DNA from: Pelagophyceae sp. CCMP2097
Lineage: Eukaryota > Sar > Pelagophyceae
NCBI GenBank assembly: GCA_026770575.1
Contig: MU657168.1
Location: 878,750 to 942,749 of the forward strand
Length of the DNA stretch: 64,000 nucleotides
Direction: 5' to 3'
Part shown: positions 20,473-32,245 of the stretch, in pieces
Position numbering within the stretch: the stretch's first letter is position 1
How the letters are laid out: every line of letters starts with the position of its first letter
The notes under the pieces: generated by a model
What the model was told of the DNA's origin: nothing
What the model saw: only the letters and a program-made list of their open reading frames with translations
The model's database searches: none
Position numbers and translations under genes: made by a program

Positions 20473-22695
20473 ATGGACGGGCTCTACCCTCCGAACGACG
20501 TCGTGGCGACGTCGATCGCGGCTGCTGTGCTGGTGAGGCTTCGTCGGACTGGCGCCCCCCGCCTTTTAGATCGCATCTTCCCCCGGTTTAGGCCGCGGCC
20601 AAAGAGGACGAGTCGAGCGAGTCAGAGGCCGGTTGGAACCCGGCTCTGCGGCGGCGGCGGCGGTCGTTCCCCTTTGGCAAGAAGCCCAGCACTGCGCCGC
20701 GCGAATACGGCCACGACGCGGCGCCCGAGGCCGAGCTGCAGCCGCCGGCGGGGTTCGACACGGCGATCAAGGTCGATGTCGCGCAGGTCTGCGACGGGCC
20801 CGTCTGGGCCCTCGACTGCTCGCAGACCGGGTGCGCCGCCCTTTGCGGCCCGCGCTAAAAGCGCCGCCCGCGCCGCGCCGCCCGCCGCGCGACGGGCGCC
20901 CTTTAGGTTGGTGGCGACGGGCGGCGTGGACCACCGCGTCGTCGTGCGCCGCCTCGACGGCTCGGGCGAGCCGACGCGGCTCGTGGGCCACACGGCGGCG
21001 GTCTACGACGTGGCGTGGTGCGACGACGACGACGACGTGCTCATTTCGGCTTCGGCGGACTCTACCGCGCGGCTCTGGCGCGTGCAGGAGCGCGAGTGCG
21101 CCATGGTCTTCCAGCACGGCGGTGCCGTCTGCACCGTCGCAGTGTTGGGCGGCGACCGCTTCGCCACGGGCGGCCTGGACCGCACGCTCCGCGTGTGGTC
21201 GCGCAGCCGGGCCAAGGCCGTGGGGTGGGCGCACGTAAACGACTCTATCACAGCCGTCGCGGCGCGCGCGCGCCGCGACGGCGAGACGCAAGTTGCCGTG
21301 GGCCTCCGGGGCGGCCAGATCTTCCTGTACAAGCAAAAGGCTGGGGAGGAGCGCCTGGAATTCGACGAGATGCTGCTCTCGACGATGCGGAGCGGCGCGT
21401 TTTTAGAAGCCGAAAGGTGCGGCGCCTCGGGCGTCAACGTCCACGACGACGAGGACGAGGACGACTTGTGCGACGTCTTGCGCACGGCGCAGTCCGCGGC
21501 GGCGGCGTCGGCGTCGTCTGCACGCAGAGAGCAGGCAGGCGACGCGTCCGCGTCGTCGTCGCGCACCGCCGCGCGGCACATTCGCAAGGGCCTCCGGAAG
21601 GCCTCCAAGTCCGTGGGCAAACTCGCCACGACCATGGCGTCGACGGCAAGTCCTGTTATCCTGCAACTCGCCTGCCGACAGTCCCTTTAGGCCGTGGGTC
21701 TTTTGCTGCACCCGGCGTCGTCCAAGAGCCGCCTGCGCACGCTGAGCCTCGGCGACGTGTTCCGCGACGACGAGGTCAAGCAGGACGACGCGGGGCCCAC
21801 GCAGCCGGCGCAGCGCAAGAGCATCGTCGTCACTGCGGACCTCGACTCGGTCAAGTTTCGAGTCAACTCGCTCGTCTTCGTGCCCGAGCGGCCCGCCGCG
21901 CGGATAGAGCCGACCGCCGCCGCCGCCTTCTTGGACAGCTTGTTCGAGCCTGACGCGGATGGCTTCCACGACTGCGCCGACGCGGCCGCGGCCGACGCCG
22001 ACGCCGCCGCCGATGCGGCGGACACCAACGCGGCCGACGCTGCCGACGCTGCCGACACCGCCGACTTGGACGACGCCACCGACGCGGCCGTCGAGGCGGA
22101 CGTGGCCGACGCCGCCGACGCCGCCGACACGGCCGACGCCGCCGACGCGGCAGACGCGGCCGTCGCGGCGGACGCCGCAGATGTGGCCCGTGACGAGGCG
22201 TCGGAGCTGCTAGCGTCTGCCAACGGGGCGGCGGCGCTCTCCGTCTACGACGCTACAAAAGCGGCAAAGTCGCCGGCGGGCGAGCTGCGCGGCGGCCTGC
22301 GCACCTGCCTCAAGTGTGCCGCGGCAGCGTCCGAGTGCGGGACGCTGGCCGTGGCCGGGAGCGAGGACGGTCGCATCTTTGTCTGGCGCCTCGGCGGCGG
22401 CCGCGAAGCGCAACCCGCGGCCATCGACGCCGGCGCGCGCAACGCTTTGGTGCGCGCCGTCACCGTCGCAAAGTTCGCGCCGGCGCGCGCCGCGCGAAAC
22501 ATGCTCGGCGGCGAACCCGCCGCCGGCGACGCCACGGCGTTCATCGTGGCTGTGGACTACTCGGGCCGCCTCGTCGTCTTCCAGCGCGGCGCGCCGACGC
22601 CCCGCAGCCAACCGGCGAGCGGCGGCCGGGGCGCACCGCGCGCACGCCCGGGCTCCGCAAGCGTCACCGGGTCTGCAAGCGTCATCACGTCCTAG
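20473..22695 (+). CDS. WDR44-like WD40 protein with an Asp/Ala-rich insert
   Basis: Model: exons 20473-20532, 20592-20830, 20907-21645, 21691-22695 (680 residues). The third intron uses a GC donor (GCAAGT...TAG, 45 nt), and no GT choice keeps the frame. The WD repeats run GPVWALDCSQTGLVATGG, HTAAVYDVAWCDDDDDVLIS, VAVLGGDRFATGGLDRTLRVW and ITAVAARA...VAVGLRGGQIFLY. The order and the pattern of a loading helix before the repeats resemble WDR44 (Rab11-binding) relatives. A long insert with DDEDEDD, a basic stretch (HIRKGLRKASKSVGK) and about 65 residues of DAADTADAAD-type repeats separates the last two repeats (VAGSEDGRIFVWRL; VAVDYSGRLVVFQ). A cytosolic trafficking role is plausible. The WDR44 link is a family-level guess. 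Confidence 0.7.
21985..22190 (+). repeat. GCCGAC-based low-complexity repeat in the WD40 gene
   Basis: An imperfect six-base repeat (GCCGAC and variants) encodes about 65 residues of alternating Asp and Ala, placed as a loop between WD repeats. It keeps the frame open and is expected to be length-variable. Confidence 0.8.
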
Positions 22696-23099
22696 CCCCG
22701 CCGCGCATGCTGTCCCTTTTTGCACTCGTGATGCGACCACGGTAAGTTTTACATTGATATTTCGAGCCTCCCGAGCCCGGTGCTGGCCTTCTCCAAAATT
22801 TTCGGCGGAATCGCGCGTCGTTATTCAGGCTCCCCGAAGGGAGCCATAGTAATCCTTATTTAAGGTCCGTTGGGTTTTAAGATCCGTTCGTCAGGAACAT
22901 TGTTAACGCTCCTGACGAACAGTGTTCCTGACGAACGGGTCGTTTCCCTAACGTACCTTAAATATGGATTTAATTTACAACTGTAGAACAATATTAATGT
23001 TGCCGGGGGAAATTTCAACGCGATGCGCGCGTCGTGGACGAGCAGGACGTGGACGAGCAGAGAACGAGCAGGGCGTGCAGAGAAGAAGACAAGGCGCTC

Positions 23100-23469
23100 N
23101 NNNNNNNNNNNNNNNNNNNNNNNNNNNNNNNNNNNNNNNNNNNNNNNNNNNNNNNNNNNNNNNNNNNNNNNNNNNNNNNNNNNNNNNNNNNNNNNNNNNN
23201 NNNNNNNNNNNNNNNNNNNNNNNNNNNNNNNNNNNNNNNNNNNNNNNNNNNNNNNNNNNNNNNNNNNNNNNNNNNNNNNNNNNNNNNNNNNNNNNNNNNN
23301 NNNNNNNNNNNNNNNNNNNNNNNNNNNNNNNNNNNNNNNNNNNNNNNNNNNNNNNNNNNNNNNNNNNNNNNNNNNNNNNNNNNNNNNNNNNNNNNNNNNN
23401 NNNNNNNNNNNNNNNNNNNNNNNNNNNNNNNNNNNNNNNNNNNNNNNNNNNNNNNNNNNNNNNNNNNNN
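23100..23469. other. Assembly gap (370 N)
   Basis: Unknown bases. It lies inside the TIR element, so repeats probably caused the gap. Confidence 0.99.
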
Positions 23470-23736
23470 TTGATCCTCCAACAGCAAGAGATGCTGTCGT
23501 CGAGGTTCAGGAGAAGAAGAACGTTGCGTCCTCGTCAACGCACTTGCCCATTGGATTTGATGGGAAAGTCAGTTCCCCTTAGGGAGTACTAGGAAGTTGT
23601 TGCCCCTATTGGATTCTGCTCCCTATTGGATTCGGGTTTGGCCAATCAGGGGGCTTATAATGTGAATTTAACCAATCACGGCCCCTCCAAAAAGAGGAAT
23701 CCATTAGGGGATCGTCCGGCGATTCCGAATCCAATA

Positions 23737-24102
23737 GAGTGAAGGTCAATTTAAGAACCTGGTCAATTTAAGAACCGACGAAAAAATCGACAAAAGACGT
23801 TCAATATCTCAATAAGGCATTTATAAGACCCAATTAAAATCCATTAAATCCCTTATCGGGATATTATCCGGCTCCAGGGGCCCGGTTCTTAATCTGACCG
23901 GCGTTTTTTTTAAGAACCGATGGTCGGTCCGGACTCTGCCTATGCTAAATTTCTCACGGAGGTCCTCCGCGGACGCCATGATTTGAGGGTGGGTGGAGGG
24001 GACCCAGACGCGTACCCTGGCAGCGTCAAAACCGCAAACAACGGCGTCGCCGGGCCGCTGATTTTTTTTTCGCTTAGCCGGTTCTTAAATTGACCTTTAC
24101 TC
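23737..24102. mobile_element. Nested 366-bp MITE with TA target duplication
   Basis: Inverted ends of 23 bp (23737-23759 and 24080-24102, one mismatch; core AAGGTCAATTTAAGAACC) are flanked on both sides by TA, the hallmark of Tc1/mariner-type insertion. A further direct copy of the end motif starts at 23762, and an inverted TTAAGAACC lies near 23910. It holds no coding sequence and is inserted in the larger TIR element. Confidence 0.8.
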
Positions 24103-24221
24103 TAGTGCCCAACTCCTAGTAACTCAGTGTTGGGAAGTTCCTGCCCTACGGGACCTTAACGTCCAACGGACCTCAAATAAGGATTACTATGGCTCCCTTC
24201 GGGAGCCTGGAATAAGGCGCG

Positions 24222-25353
24222 ATGTCCGCCTGCGGCGGCGGCGGCGAGGACGCGCCGCCGGACGCGGGGCGGCGGCGCGACTCTGCGCCTGCGCTGCCAG
24301 CGACGCGGGTCGCAAAGGTCGTCCTCGACGAGGAGCTGCAGCGCAGGATCGAGATGATCAAGTACGACACGACCCTCGAGACGGTGCGTGGCCCTTTCTA
24401 GGCGGCGCGATCCGACAACGGCCGTGTAGCGTCCGATCCCGAAGCGGCCCGTGTTGCCGCCGGCGATGCCCACCCGGGCCAAGCTCGTCGCGATCACAAA
24501 GTACATAGTCCAGTTTGAGTACAACCACACCGGGGCCGCCTACTTTTGCATGAAGCGCGACAGAGGCCTCAAGCACGTCACGACGACGGTGCGCCGTTTC
24601 CGTGCCGCGGCGCATCGTCAGTGCGGCGACGCTAGGCCAAGGAGATCATACGTGAGGCTTTGCCGATACAGTGCGTCGAGGCCGTCTTTCTGGCCTGCTT
24701 CCTTACCTCCGAGATGCGCGACCTCGACCGCTACCCGCTCTCCTTCAAGTCCCAAGCCGGCGAGTCGAGCCACCGGCACATCGTCCTCGCCGTCCACGAC
24801 AAGAATAAGAACCTCTGGGGCGCCCTCGGCATCTCTCGCAAAAACTCGTCCGTCATGCCGCGCGCTTTTGCCGCCGCCACGCGCGCACTAGGCTGATGCA
24901 CAAGGACCTCAAGTACGCGTCGCTCTCCGACCTCGTCGCCAACTACAAGCAGTCGTACGAGGACTGCCGCCACGACCTGACCAAAGTCTACGTGAGCCCG
25001 AATCTGTACCCGAATCTGATAGCGTCGCACGGGGACGAAACGCGCAGGTGGGCCTGCCGCTCGATCACAACCCGCACTCCATCGAGGCGGTGCGGTGGCG
25101 CGTGTTGAAGCTGAATCTGTGCGGCTCGGCGTGGGCATGCATTGCGGACGCGCTCGACGGCTACGTCCGCGACCTCGCGCGCGCGGTGAAGAGCCAAGGC
25201 GAAGGATGCCTGGCAAAGTTCAAACCCGCAAAGGCCGAAGACAAAGACGACGCCGCGTCGTCTGACGACGAGCCGCCCGCGGCCACGCCCGAGGCGTTGC
25301 TGCCCAAGCGACCCGACGATACCCCGCCGCGGAGGCCCGTCATCGGCGTATAA
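24222..25353 (+). CDS. Vasohibin (tubulin tyrosine carboxypeptidase)
   Basis: Model: exons 24222-24383, 24430-24588, 24636-24847, 24892-24991, 25048-25353 (312 residues); all four introns are 44-56 nt GT-AG and keep the frame. The chain follows vasohibins closely: FEYNHTGAAYF, then KEIIREALPIQCVEAVFLA, SHRHIVLAV and WGALGISRKN, followed by a LSDLVANYKQSYEDCRHDL helix and a PHSIEAVRW segment. Vasohibins are transglutaminase-like cysteine peptidases that remove the C-terminal Tyr of alpha-tubulin. The triad is present: Cys120, His155, Ser174. The first 45 residues and the acidic, Pro-rich tail are not conserved. In animals a small partner (SVBP) is needed; I see none in this window. It ends 9 bp from the AlkB-like gene on the other strand. 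Confidence 0.9.
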
Positions 25354-25362
25354 GTGTGTGTT

Positions 25363-26334
25363 CTATGAATCGTCCTTCTTATGGTGCTTCTCGGCGCGTT
25401 TGGCGTTGGCGCGTTTGCGCGCCTCGTCGACGCCGAGTTCTTGGACGCTCGCCGCGAATGAACGCTGCGATTTGGCCAAGAAGATAAAATTGGGCTCCGC
25501 CTCGCGGCCCGCGAGCTCTGGCGCGTGGCGGAAGGTGAGGTTGCACCGGAAGAATCCATCAAAGTCGTCGTGGTCGGGCCGGAGGGAGCGGTACGCTTGG
25601 GCGACCTCTGTAGGCGCCGTGCCCGCGACGACGGTGCGGACGCGGTGCCGGATGTGGCGCGCCACGCCGCCAAAGACCAAAGCGTCGCCCGACTCGAGCT
25701 GGACGGCGACGATGCCGCCGGACTCGTGGTCCAGGACTGCGTCTGGTTTGACGTCGAAGATTGCGGTGTTGCCAACGGAAATGGAGACGACGGGCGCAAT
25801 CGAGACGCCGTCGTTCGCGCCGTCATCGCGGTGCCACCCGAGCTCGCGGTCGCGCTCGAAGAGGATGGCCAGCAAGTGCGTGTGCGCCTCGCTGCCAGGC
25901 GGGACGCCGCCCGCGCACTCGGCGGCCGAAACGACGGCCGCGCAGACCGCCTCGAGGCCCGCGCGGTGGTCGCCAAAGGCACCGAGGCTGTCGTAGACGC
26001 GCCCTCGGCCCTGTCGGTGGTTGTTCAGCAGGCCGTCGTCGCCCCACCACCGCCCGCGCGCGTGGCCGACGTCGCACGCCGCGCGCGTCACCCAGAGCTG
26101 CTGCTCCATGTCCAACGCGCCGCGGATGAGCACCACGCCGGGCAGCACGACGGAGACGGCCGCCGCCGACGGCAGCGTAAATGCCGACCACGACGCCGCG
26201 AGCGCCACCGACGCCGCGGCCTCCGAGACGGCCACCTCGCACATGGCATCCGTCAGCCGCTCCAGGTCCGAGGCTCGCCGCACGACGGCCGGCGCCGGCT
26301 CAAGGTCGCGAGCAGGGGGCAACACCGCCGCCAT
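25363..26334 (-). CDS. AlkB-like Fe(II)/2-oxoglutarate dioxygenase
   Basis: Single exon, 323 residues from the Met at 26334 (an open frame continues upstream to 26634 but overlaps the promoter of the divergent gene and looks non-coding). The AlkB core is present: LGWHRDDG supplies the iron-binding His and Asp, VSISVGNTAIF is the next strand, GDALVFGGVARHIRHRV supplies the second His and an Arg, and CNLTFRHA supplies the 2-oxoglutarate-binding Arg. A MEQQLWVTRAACDVG segment before the core matches the usual start of AlkB proteins. AlkB enzymes remove alkyl groups from DNA, RNA or protein. The substrate here is unknown, with ALKBH1-like as a guess. The basic C-terminus (ARKRANAKRAEKHHKKD) could be a nuclear signal. 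Confidence 0.8.
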   Translation of the reverse strand: MAAVLPPARDLEPAPAVVRRASDLERLTDAMCEVAVSEAAASVALAASWSAFTLPSAAAVSVVLPGVVLIRGALDMEQQLWVTRAACDVGHARGRWWGDDGLLNNHRQGRGRVYDSLGAFGDHRAGLEAVCAAVVSAAECAGGVPPGSEAHTHLLAILFERDRELGWHRDDGANDGVSIAPVVSISVGNTAIFDVKPDAVLDHESGGIVAVQLESGDALVFGGVARHIRHRVRTVVAGTAPTEVAQAYRSLRPDHDDFDGFFRCNLTFRHAPELAGREAEPNFIFLAKSQRSFAASVQELGVDEARKRANAKRAEKHHKKDDS

Positions 26335-26585
26335 CGCGGCCGCCTTCGCCGTCCGGGTCCTTCCGAGCTCCGAGTCCGACTCTCTGCCAGTCTCTGGGCT
26401 CCGGATCCGCTCAAATCCCCGTTTCGGCGAAATCGACCTTAGGCTCAGCCTGAGGCTTAGCCTGAGTCCGCGCGCGGCGTCCCCGAGCTGGAAAGGGCGG
26501 CCCGGCCCGGTTTCTCGTGCGGCTCGGTCGGTTAAACTTTGCCGGCGTGCTCGGTTCAACGCGCCGGCCGGGGCGCGCCTCGGTG
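26335..26585. promoter_or_regulatory. Bidirectional promoter region between AlkB-like and INPP4-type genes
   Basis: The two genes start 251 bp apart in opposite directions. At about 26440-26468 there is an imperfect repeat and dyad (GGCTCAGCCTGAGGCTTAGC) that could be a regulatory site. No TATA box seen. Confidence 0.35.
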
Positions 26586-29500
26586 ATGAACATCGCGCGC
26601 AATGGAGATTGGGTCGCGGAGGAGTCTCACACAATCTACCGGACCACGTCCAGCTCGTCCGTCGTCGGCTGGGTCCTGGGCCGCCGCACGGCGCGCGCCG
26701 CGCCGGCCAAGACGTTTACGACGCTGGACGTCCACCTCGACGGCGTCTTGAATAAGCAAGGCTCGTGGAGAAAGAACTGGAAGGAGCGCTTCTTCGTCCT
26801 CCGACGAGACGCCAAAAGGCAAGCCGCTAATACCGGGACGCCTACCGGGAAAGCCCACCGCGGAAATAGGCTGAGCTACTACGACTCGCGCCGGTCGCTG
26901 AAGCTCCTCGGCGAGGTGCGCCCGGTCGGCGGTTTGCGTACGCGCGATTGGGCCGTCTATAGGTCATGCTCGTCGCCGGTTCGCGGCGCGGCACCGTCGT
27001 CTCGGGCGACGGCTTTTGCTTCTCCGTGAAGTGCGCGGCCGACGGGTCTTTGCTACAGTTGCAGGCCACAACCGAAAAGGAGCGAGAACGATGGGTCACC
27101 GCGCTCCGTGACCGGCCCGCGTCCAATCGCGTCTCCGACGAGGGATGGCTCTCTATCGGAGCGCTCTCAAAGCCCCCGCGCAGGTGCGGCCATTGACGAG
27201 GCGGCGCGCGCCGGCGGCGGCCGCCCGCCGGCGCACGGCCAAGCCGGTGCGGACGACTTTGGCGGCGACGGGGCGCCCGTGGACTTGAGCCGGGACTCGG
27301 ACGAAGACGACGACGACGGACGCGTTGAGGCGGCCGCGGCGGACGAGGCGTCGCTGAATTGGGCCTTCTCGCCGCGGTCCTTCTCTGCGACGGCGGGGTC
27401 GGTGCGCATCCTCGACGCCGCGGATGCGCGCGACTGCTCGAATGCCATTGGGGCAGAGGCCGTCGGGCTCCAGGTGACGCTGCACCTGCACCTTTTCGGC
27501 GCGGCCCAGGACGCAGAGGAGGGCCTCTTTTTGAGCATGGCCCAAAGACTGAGCATGGCCCAAAAGCGGCGATGCAAGCCTGACGAGTCGTCGCAAACGA
27601 CGTGGGGCTCGATGAACAGAGGCCACTCTTCAAAGGGGTCCCTCGGCGGTGGCGCGCACGACGGCGCATTGACCAAGGCTCCACCGGATGCCCTAGACGT
27701 CGGCGACTGGGTCGAGGTCGCGCGCACGGAAGTCGTCAAAGCCGGTGACTCTGGCGCCTTTGTCTCGGAGTCGGCGTCGCCCGGCGCGGCGCAGCGTTTG
27801 GGGGTCGACGTCGTGCGGCAGTTCTCCGTCCTGCTGCCGCTGCCGTGAAGCGCCGCGCCCGAAAGCGACCAAACCCGGATCGTCACGATGATACCAGAGC
27901 GGCAGAGGCCCCGTCGTGGTGGTGAAAAAGCGGGTGCCGCTGCTGACGATCAAATTAGGCGCGGTGAGACGCTGCTGAGCTGCTACCGCCGCGCGGGCCT
28001 TGCTCAAGACCTTTCGACGCACGCGCTGCTGCTGTCGACGGTGCTCGATGAGAGCGGCGCCGCGAAACTGCTGCGGCAGCCGTGCGCGCGAGTCGTCGAG
28101 ATCGGCCTCGACGCCCTCGACGTCGCGGGCGACGCCGGTGCGCAAGAGTCCGGCGACGAAGATCCAGCCGCGGCGCCCGCGGCGAATCCCGACGTCGACG
28201 CGGCGCACCCGCCCTCGTGGGCCGGCCGGCCGCGGAGCCACCTGTGGACGCTCGCGGCGGCGGGCGGCGCGCGGCCGCGCGTTTCGCGAGATAAGGCGAC
28301 GACGCGCGGCCGGCTGCTCGTCGTCGGCGTCGCGGCGCGGGCGGCGCAGGCTGATTCGCCGCGGGGCGCGGTGACTTACGCGGCGCAGGGTTTCCAGTTC
28401 CGTTCGACGCACGCGGCGCAGGGTTTCCAGTTCCGTTCGACGCACGCGGCGGGCTCCGCGGCGGTTTACGGCCACGTCGTCGCGTGCGAGGAGCTGGCCT
28501 GGGTGCCGCCCGCGGCGGCGCTCCCCGTGGCGCTGGTGGAGCTCGTCGTGCGCGAGCGCGAGTCTTCGATGCGCGGCGCCTGCGCCGCCCTGCGAAAGAC
28601 GGCGGCGGAGAAGCGCGGTGCGGCGGCGGCGCTCCGCGGCCGCGCCGCCGACGCGGCCGACGAGGCGCGGCGCCGCGCGCTGGCGCGCGTCGACGCCGCG
28701 GGCGTCTCGGAGCTCGCCGGCGTGAGGGCCAACTTTGTCATCAAACTCAGTCGAGACGACGAAGACACCGCGTTGCAGCGGTCCAAGGAGCTCGACCGCG
28801 CGGCGCACCGCTTGGATCTCGAGGCAAACGCAGTCGAATCCGTGGCGCTCGAGGTCGACGCCTCTTTGGCGTATTTGGCCACGACGTACCGCCTCGTCGC
28901 GCGGCGCTGCGGCAACAAGCTCGACGACTACGCAAGGCAAGAAGAGGCGGATGACGCCGCGCGGCCGCGCGACGGCGCGCCGCCGCTCCCGCCGCGGCCG
29001 CGGCCGCCTTTGCGCTCAGCGTCGTCGGTGGCGCCGTCGCACGCGGCGTACGCGTCGGGCGCGGTGTCGCTGCCGGCGGCGGTGGTGCAGTTGCACAAGC
29101 GGTCGACGGAGAAAAAAGAGCCGGAGCTCCTCTTCCTCCCGACGAACATGGCCCGACGCCGCGTCCTCGCACGACCGTTGCGACCCTCGCAGCAACGACG
29201 GTGCTCAGCGGCATCGAGGAGGAAACACCCGGCCGTACGCCGACGACGGCTGATTACTGTACAATACTCTAGGTCTGGCACCAGCTGCGCGCGCGGCGGC
29301 TCCACGCGCACGGCAGGCCGCACGTGTTGCCGCGGACCGGCTCGCTGGGCGACCGCGAGGCGCCGCCGGCGCAGCCCGCGTCGTCGCCGCCGCAGCCGTC
29401 GCACTTTCGGTTGCGGCGGCCCCGCGCCGTCGCCGAGCCGCGGGACAGACACGGCTTCCCCTCTGCTGCCGCCGACGCGGCGGCGCGCGACGGCGCCGCG

Positions 29501-31213
29501 CAGGCGTCGGCGGGCTCGCCGGCGTCGCCACGTTTTTTTATGACGTCGCCGACGTTCTCCGAGCTCGGGGCGGCGTCGGCGCGCCTCGGCTCCAAGCTCT
29601 CGTCGCCAAAGAAGTCGCCGCGGGCGTCGCCGCAATCGTTGCCGCGGTCGCCGCGCGCGCGGTCGCTCGGCGGCGCCCCGGCGGACGGCGACGGCCAGCG
29701 CGCCTCGGGCGGCGGCGCGGACGGCGCGGCGGACGACGCGGCGGACGGCGCTGCGGCGTCTATGGGTTTCTCTCACCGCCACTCTTCGATTACTTTCGGC
29801 GCGTGCGCGGCGCACGGCAAGCGGTTCGGCTTCAAGGACGGCGGCCTGTGGCGGCTTCTGGACAGGGCCGCCGAGGCTGACGACCCCGACGCCGCCGCGC
29901 GGGCCGCGCGGCGCGGCGAGCCTTCACCGCGGCTCCGGCGCGCTTTGGCGCTCCAGGCGTCGGGCGGCCTCGAATGCGCGACTGCGTCTGCGGCCGAGGC
30001 GTGCGTCGCGGCGGCGCTGGACCGCGAACCGGCCGCGCTGGACCGCGGACCGTCCCACGGCGCGGCCGACGAGCGGCCCGCCGACGGCGCGAATGCGGCG
30101 TGCGTGCGCGCGACGGCGGCGCTGCGCTACGCATCGCAGGCGCGGCTGGGGGAGCGCCTCGACGTCGTCTGCTCGCAGGCGCTCGCTCTGGCGGGGGCGC
30201 ACGTCTTCGCCGTGCTGTCGCTCGCGGCAGAGGAGGGCAATGCTGCGGGGCTGCACGCGCGCGTGCTGGAGCGCGCTTTAAGGCCGACGAAGTGTGCGGG
30301 CGAGGGCCGGCTGCTGCTCGGGATCGAGTGTTTGCTCTCGACACATCTTGATGAACTCGGAATGCTGGAAGACCTCGTTGTCGCCGCAGAGTGGCTCGCC
30401 ACGGTGCGCTTCCGCTTCGTCGCTTTGCGAGGCGCGAAAAGAGCGGCGCCGCGCGAATGCTGGCGCGTCGCGCGCGCCGCCGACGGCTCTGGCGCCGTCG
30501 TCGTCGACGTCGTCGTGTACGGCGCGCTGGAGGCGGCCGTGCGGCGCGCTTCGCATGCCGCGACGGCGGCGCCCGAGTCTTCCAGCGGTGGGGAAGTGCT
30601 CGCGACGACGCGCATCGACGCGGCGCTCTTTACACAAGGGGTCAACGAATGGCAGACGGTTGCCAACACCCTCTCAACGCACGCTGGCAAGCAAGCCGCA
30701 GTAAACGCACGCGGCATCGACGTCGTTTCTGCCCACGTCGACCGTGCAGCAAACGTCGCGCGCGAGCTCGCGGGCGCCTCTGGCGCGTCGGACGAAAAGC
30801 GGCGGCAGCGCGTCGCCCGCGCCGAGGCCGAGGGCGTTCGGTGGCGGCGCCTACTGGACCAGGCGTCGCTTTCCGCGAGGGACGCCACGCGCGCAAAGAA
30901 CGTCCACGTGCTCCTTCACACCTCGGACGTCTGCCGAGCCCTAAGCGGGTCGCACGCCATTTGCTGCAAGTCTGGCAAGGACCGGACATCGATGGCTGCG
31001 ACGCTCGAGCAGGCTCGATTGTTGGCCCAGCAGCTCGGCGTCTTTGACGAGCGAAAGGTCTGCGAGATCCTGCGGAGGCACGGCGGCCGGCGCGTGAATC
31101 TGCTGCTCAACACAAACCAAGACAGGTTTGCTTTTAATTCCGTCCAAGTCAAGACGCTCCCGGCCTGCTACCGCCCGCCCCAGGGCACCTTCTCCGGCAC
31201 CGTCAACTCGTAA
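26586..31213 (+). CDS. PH-C2-INPP4-type phosphoinositide 4-phosphatase
   Basis: Model: exons 26586-26818, 26870-26915, 26963-27107, 27184-27844, 27959-29162, 29273-31213 (1,409 residues), frame kept at all joins. The first intron has a GC donor (GCAAGC...TAG). A PH domain (about 50-141) opens with LDGVLNKQGSWRKNWKERFF and ends with ERERWVTALR. A C2-like region follows (about 200-380: GLQVTLHLHLFG, WVEVARTEVVKAGDSG). The catalytic end has CKSGKDRTSM with Cys1328, the CX5R loop characteristic of inositol polyphosphate 4-phosphatases, then VKTLPACYRPPQGTF near the C-terminus. It should remove the 4-phosphate of PI(3,4)P2 at membranes. A 33-bp in-frame tandem duplication lies at 28381-28446. Ser/Pro-rich linkers explain the length. 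Confidence 0.85.
28381..28446 (+). repeat. 33-bp tandem duplication inside the INPP4-type gene
   Basis: Two identical or nearly identical 33-bp units encode AAQGFQFRSTH twice in a row. The duplication keeps the frame. Confidence 0.9.
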
Positions 31214-32245
31214 CAGACTCCCAAAAGATTAGGGCCCGCTCGCAAACGTCAAGTGCGGGCAGCCCAAAGGGGTCTTTGTGGCATCTTGAGACGCACTCCT
31301 GCACGCCCATGTGCGCGTACAGGCCAGTTGAAGCTCGGCCGCGGCGGTCGAGGGTTCTGCAGAAGGCACATGGCGAGCTGCCGAGACCGCAGCGGAGACG
31401 CGTGCGCGTCCTAGCGGCCTCATCGGGACTCACGCCGAGCCCCCCGCGCCCAAAAGGACGCACGGCTGGTCGTGAGCGGGCCTTTGCGGCTGGCCGATTC
31501 GCTGCCCTTACATCGGCCGCAGAGGACCTGGTCGCATCGCTCACAGGCGGTTCCTGCTGCACCCGAAAGGAGTCCCCGAAGGGCGGCTTCCGTCCGAGGC
31601 TCTTCGCGGGCGGCCGTCTGCGCACGCACGCAGAGTTGGTAGAACGGACCGGGTGGAAGAGTCGGTTCGGCATAATCTCCTCGAGGGCGTCGAAGACTTC
31701 CTCGGTGACCTATCGAAAGGATTGTCAAGGGCGCTCGACGGAGACTGTCAGCGCACTCTGAGAGGGAGGAGGTACTCGTTGAGGCCCATGCCGAGGAGAG
31801 GTGCCCATCGAGCACCACGGCGTTTCGTTGCACAGTGACGGGACCGCGACCTCCGAGTGACCGTACCTGCGACGCACGCGGATCGCCCCCCGGGCGCGCT
31901 TCGCTGTTCGTCAAAAGCTCACGCCAGGCCCCTTCGCGCGGCGTCGTCGATGCGGTCGACGAAGCGGCCGGAGAGGCGCAAAATCGGACCGAAGTCTGCG
32001 GCGGGTCGGCGCGTCATCGGTGATGGAATAAGGACGCGGGGCCTCGCAGCATGCGCGCGTTCCAGGAGCCGCCGCCGCCGTGAACTTTTGAGACGCGCAG
32101 TACCCAGCCGACGACGCGATGCGCTCCGTGAGGGCGTCAAATGCGTGCGTCTGGTAGACGACGACGCTCCGGCGCCGATGCGCCGCGGCGCGCCGACGAG
32201 GTGCGCTGTCTGCCGCGCGACGATCAAAAAGATATCGCAAACCAA
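31203..32245 (-). CDS. Unclear multi-exon gene, function unknown
   Basis: I do not recognise this gene, and the exon chain is not solved. On the minus strand several short segments look like real exons, bounded by plausible splice sites: VVVYQTHAFDALTERIASS (about 32155-32100), GRFVDRIDDAARR (about 31960-31925), a TAG-preceded exon VTEEVFDALEEIMPNRLF (about 31710-31655), a segment with a CERCDQVLCGRC double zinc-knuckle pattern (about 31540-31500), and a final HKDPFGLPALDVCERA reaching a stop near 31203. The Cys pairs suggest a small zinc-binding unit. It would overlap the last 11 bp of the INPP4-type gene on the other strand. Confidence 0.35.

Larger units (their letters stand above)
22821..24215. 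mobile_element. TIR element of about 1.4 kb, partly hidden by an N gap
   Basis: Bases 22821-22873 and 24163-24215 are inverted copies (about 52 bp, few mismatches), each containing the small palindrome GGCTCCCTTCGGGAGCC and the string AAGGATTACTATGG. The interior has a hairpin at 22885-22940 (CGTTCGTCAGGAAC and its complement), a 370-bp gap, CTATTGGATTC repeats around 23605-23735 and a nested TA-flanked MITE. No transposase frame is visible, but the gap could hide one. A related palindrome sits in the intron at about 52989. The vasohibin start codon lies 7 bp after the right arm. Confidence 0.75.
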
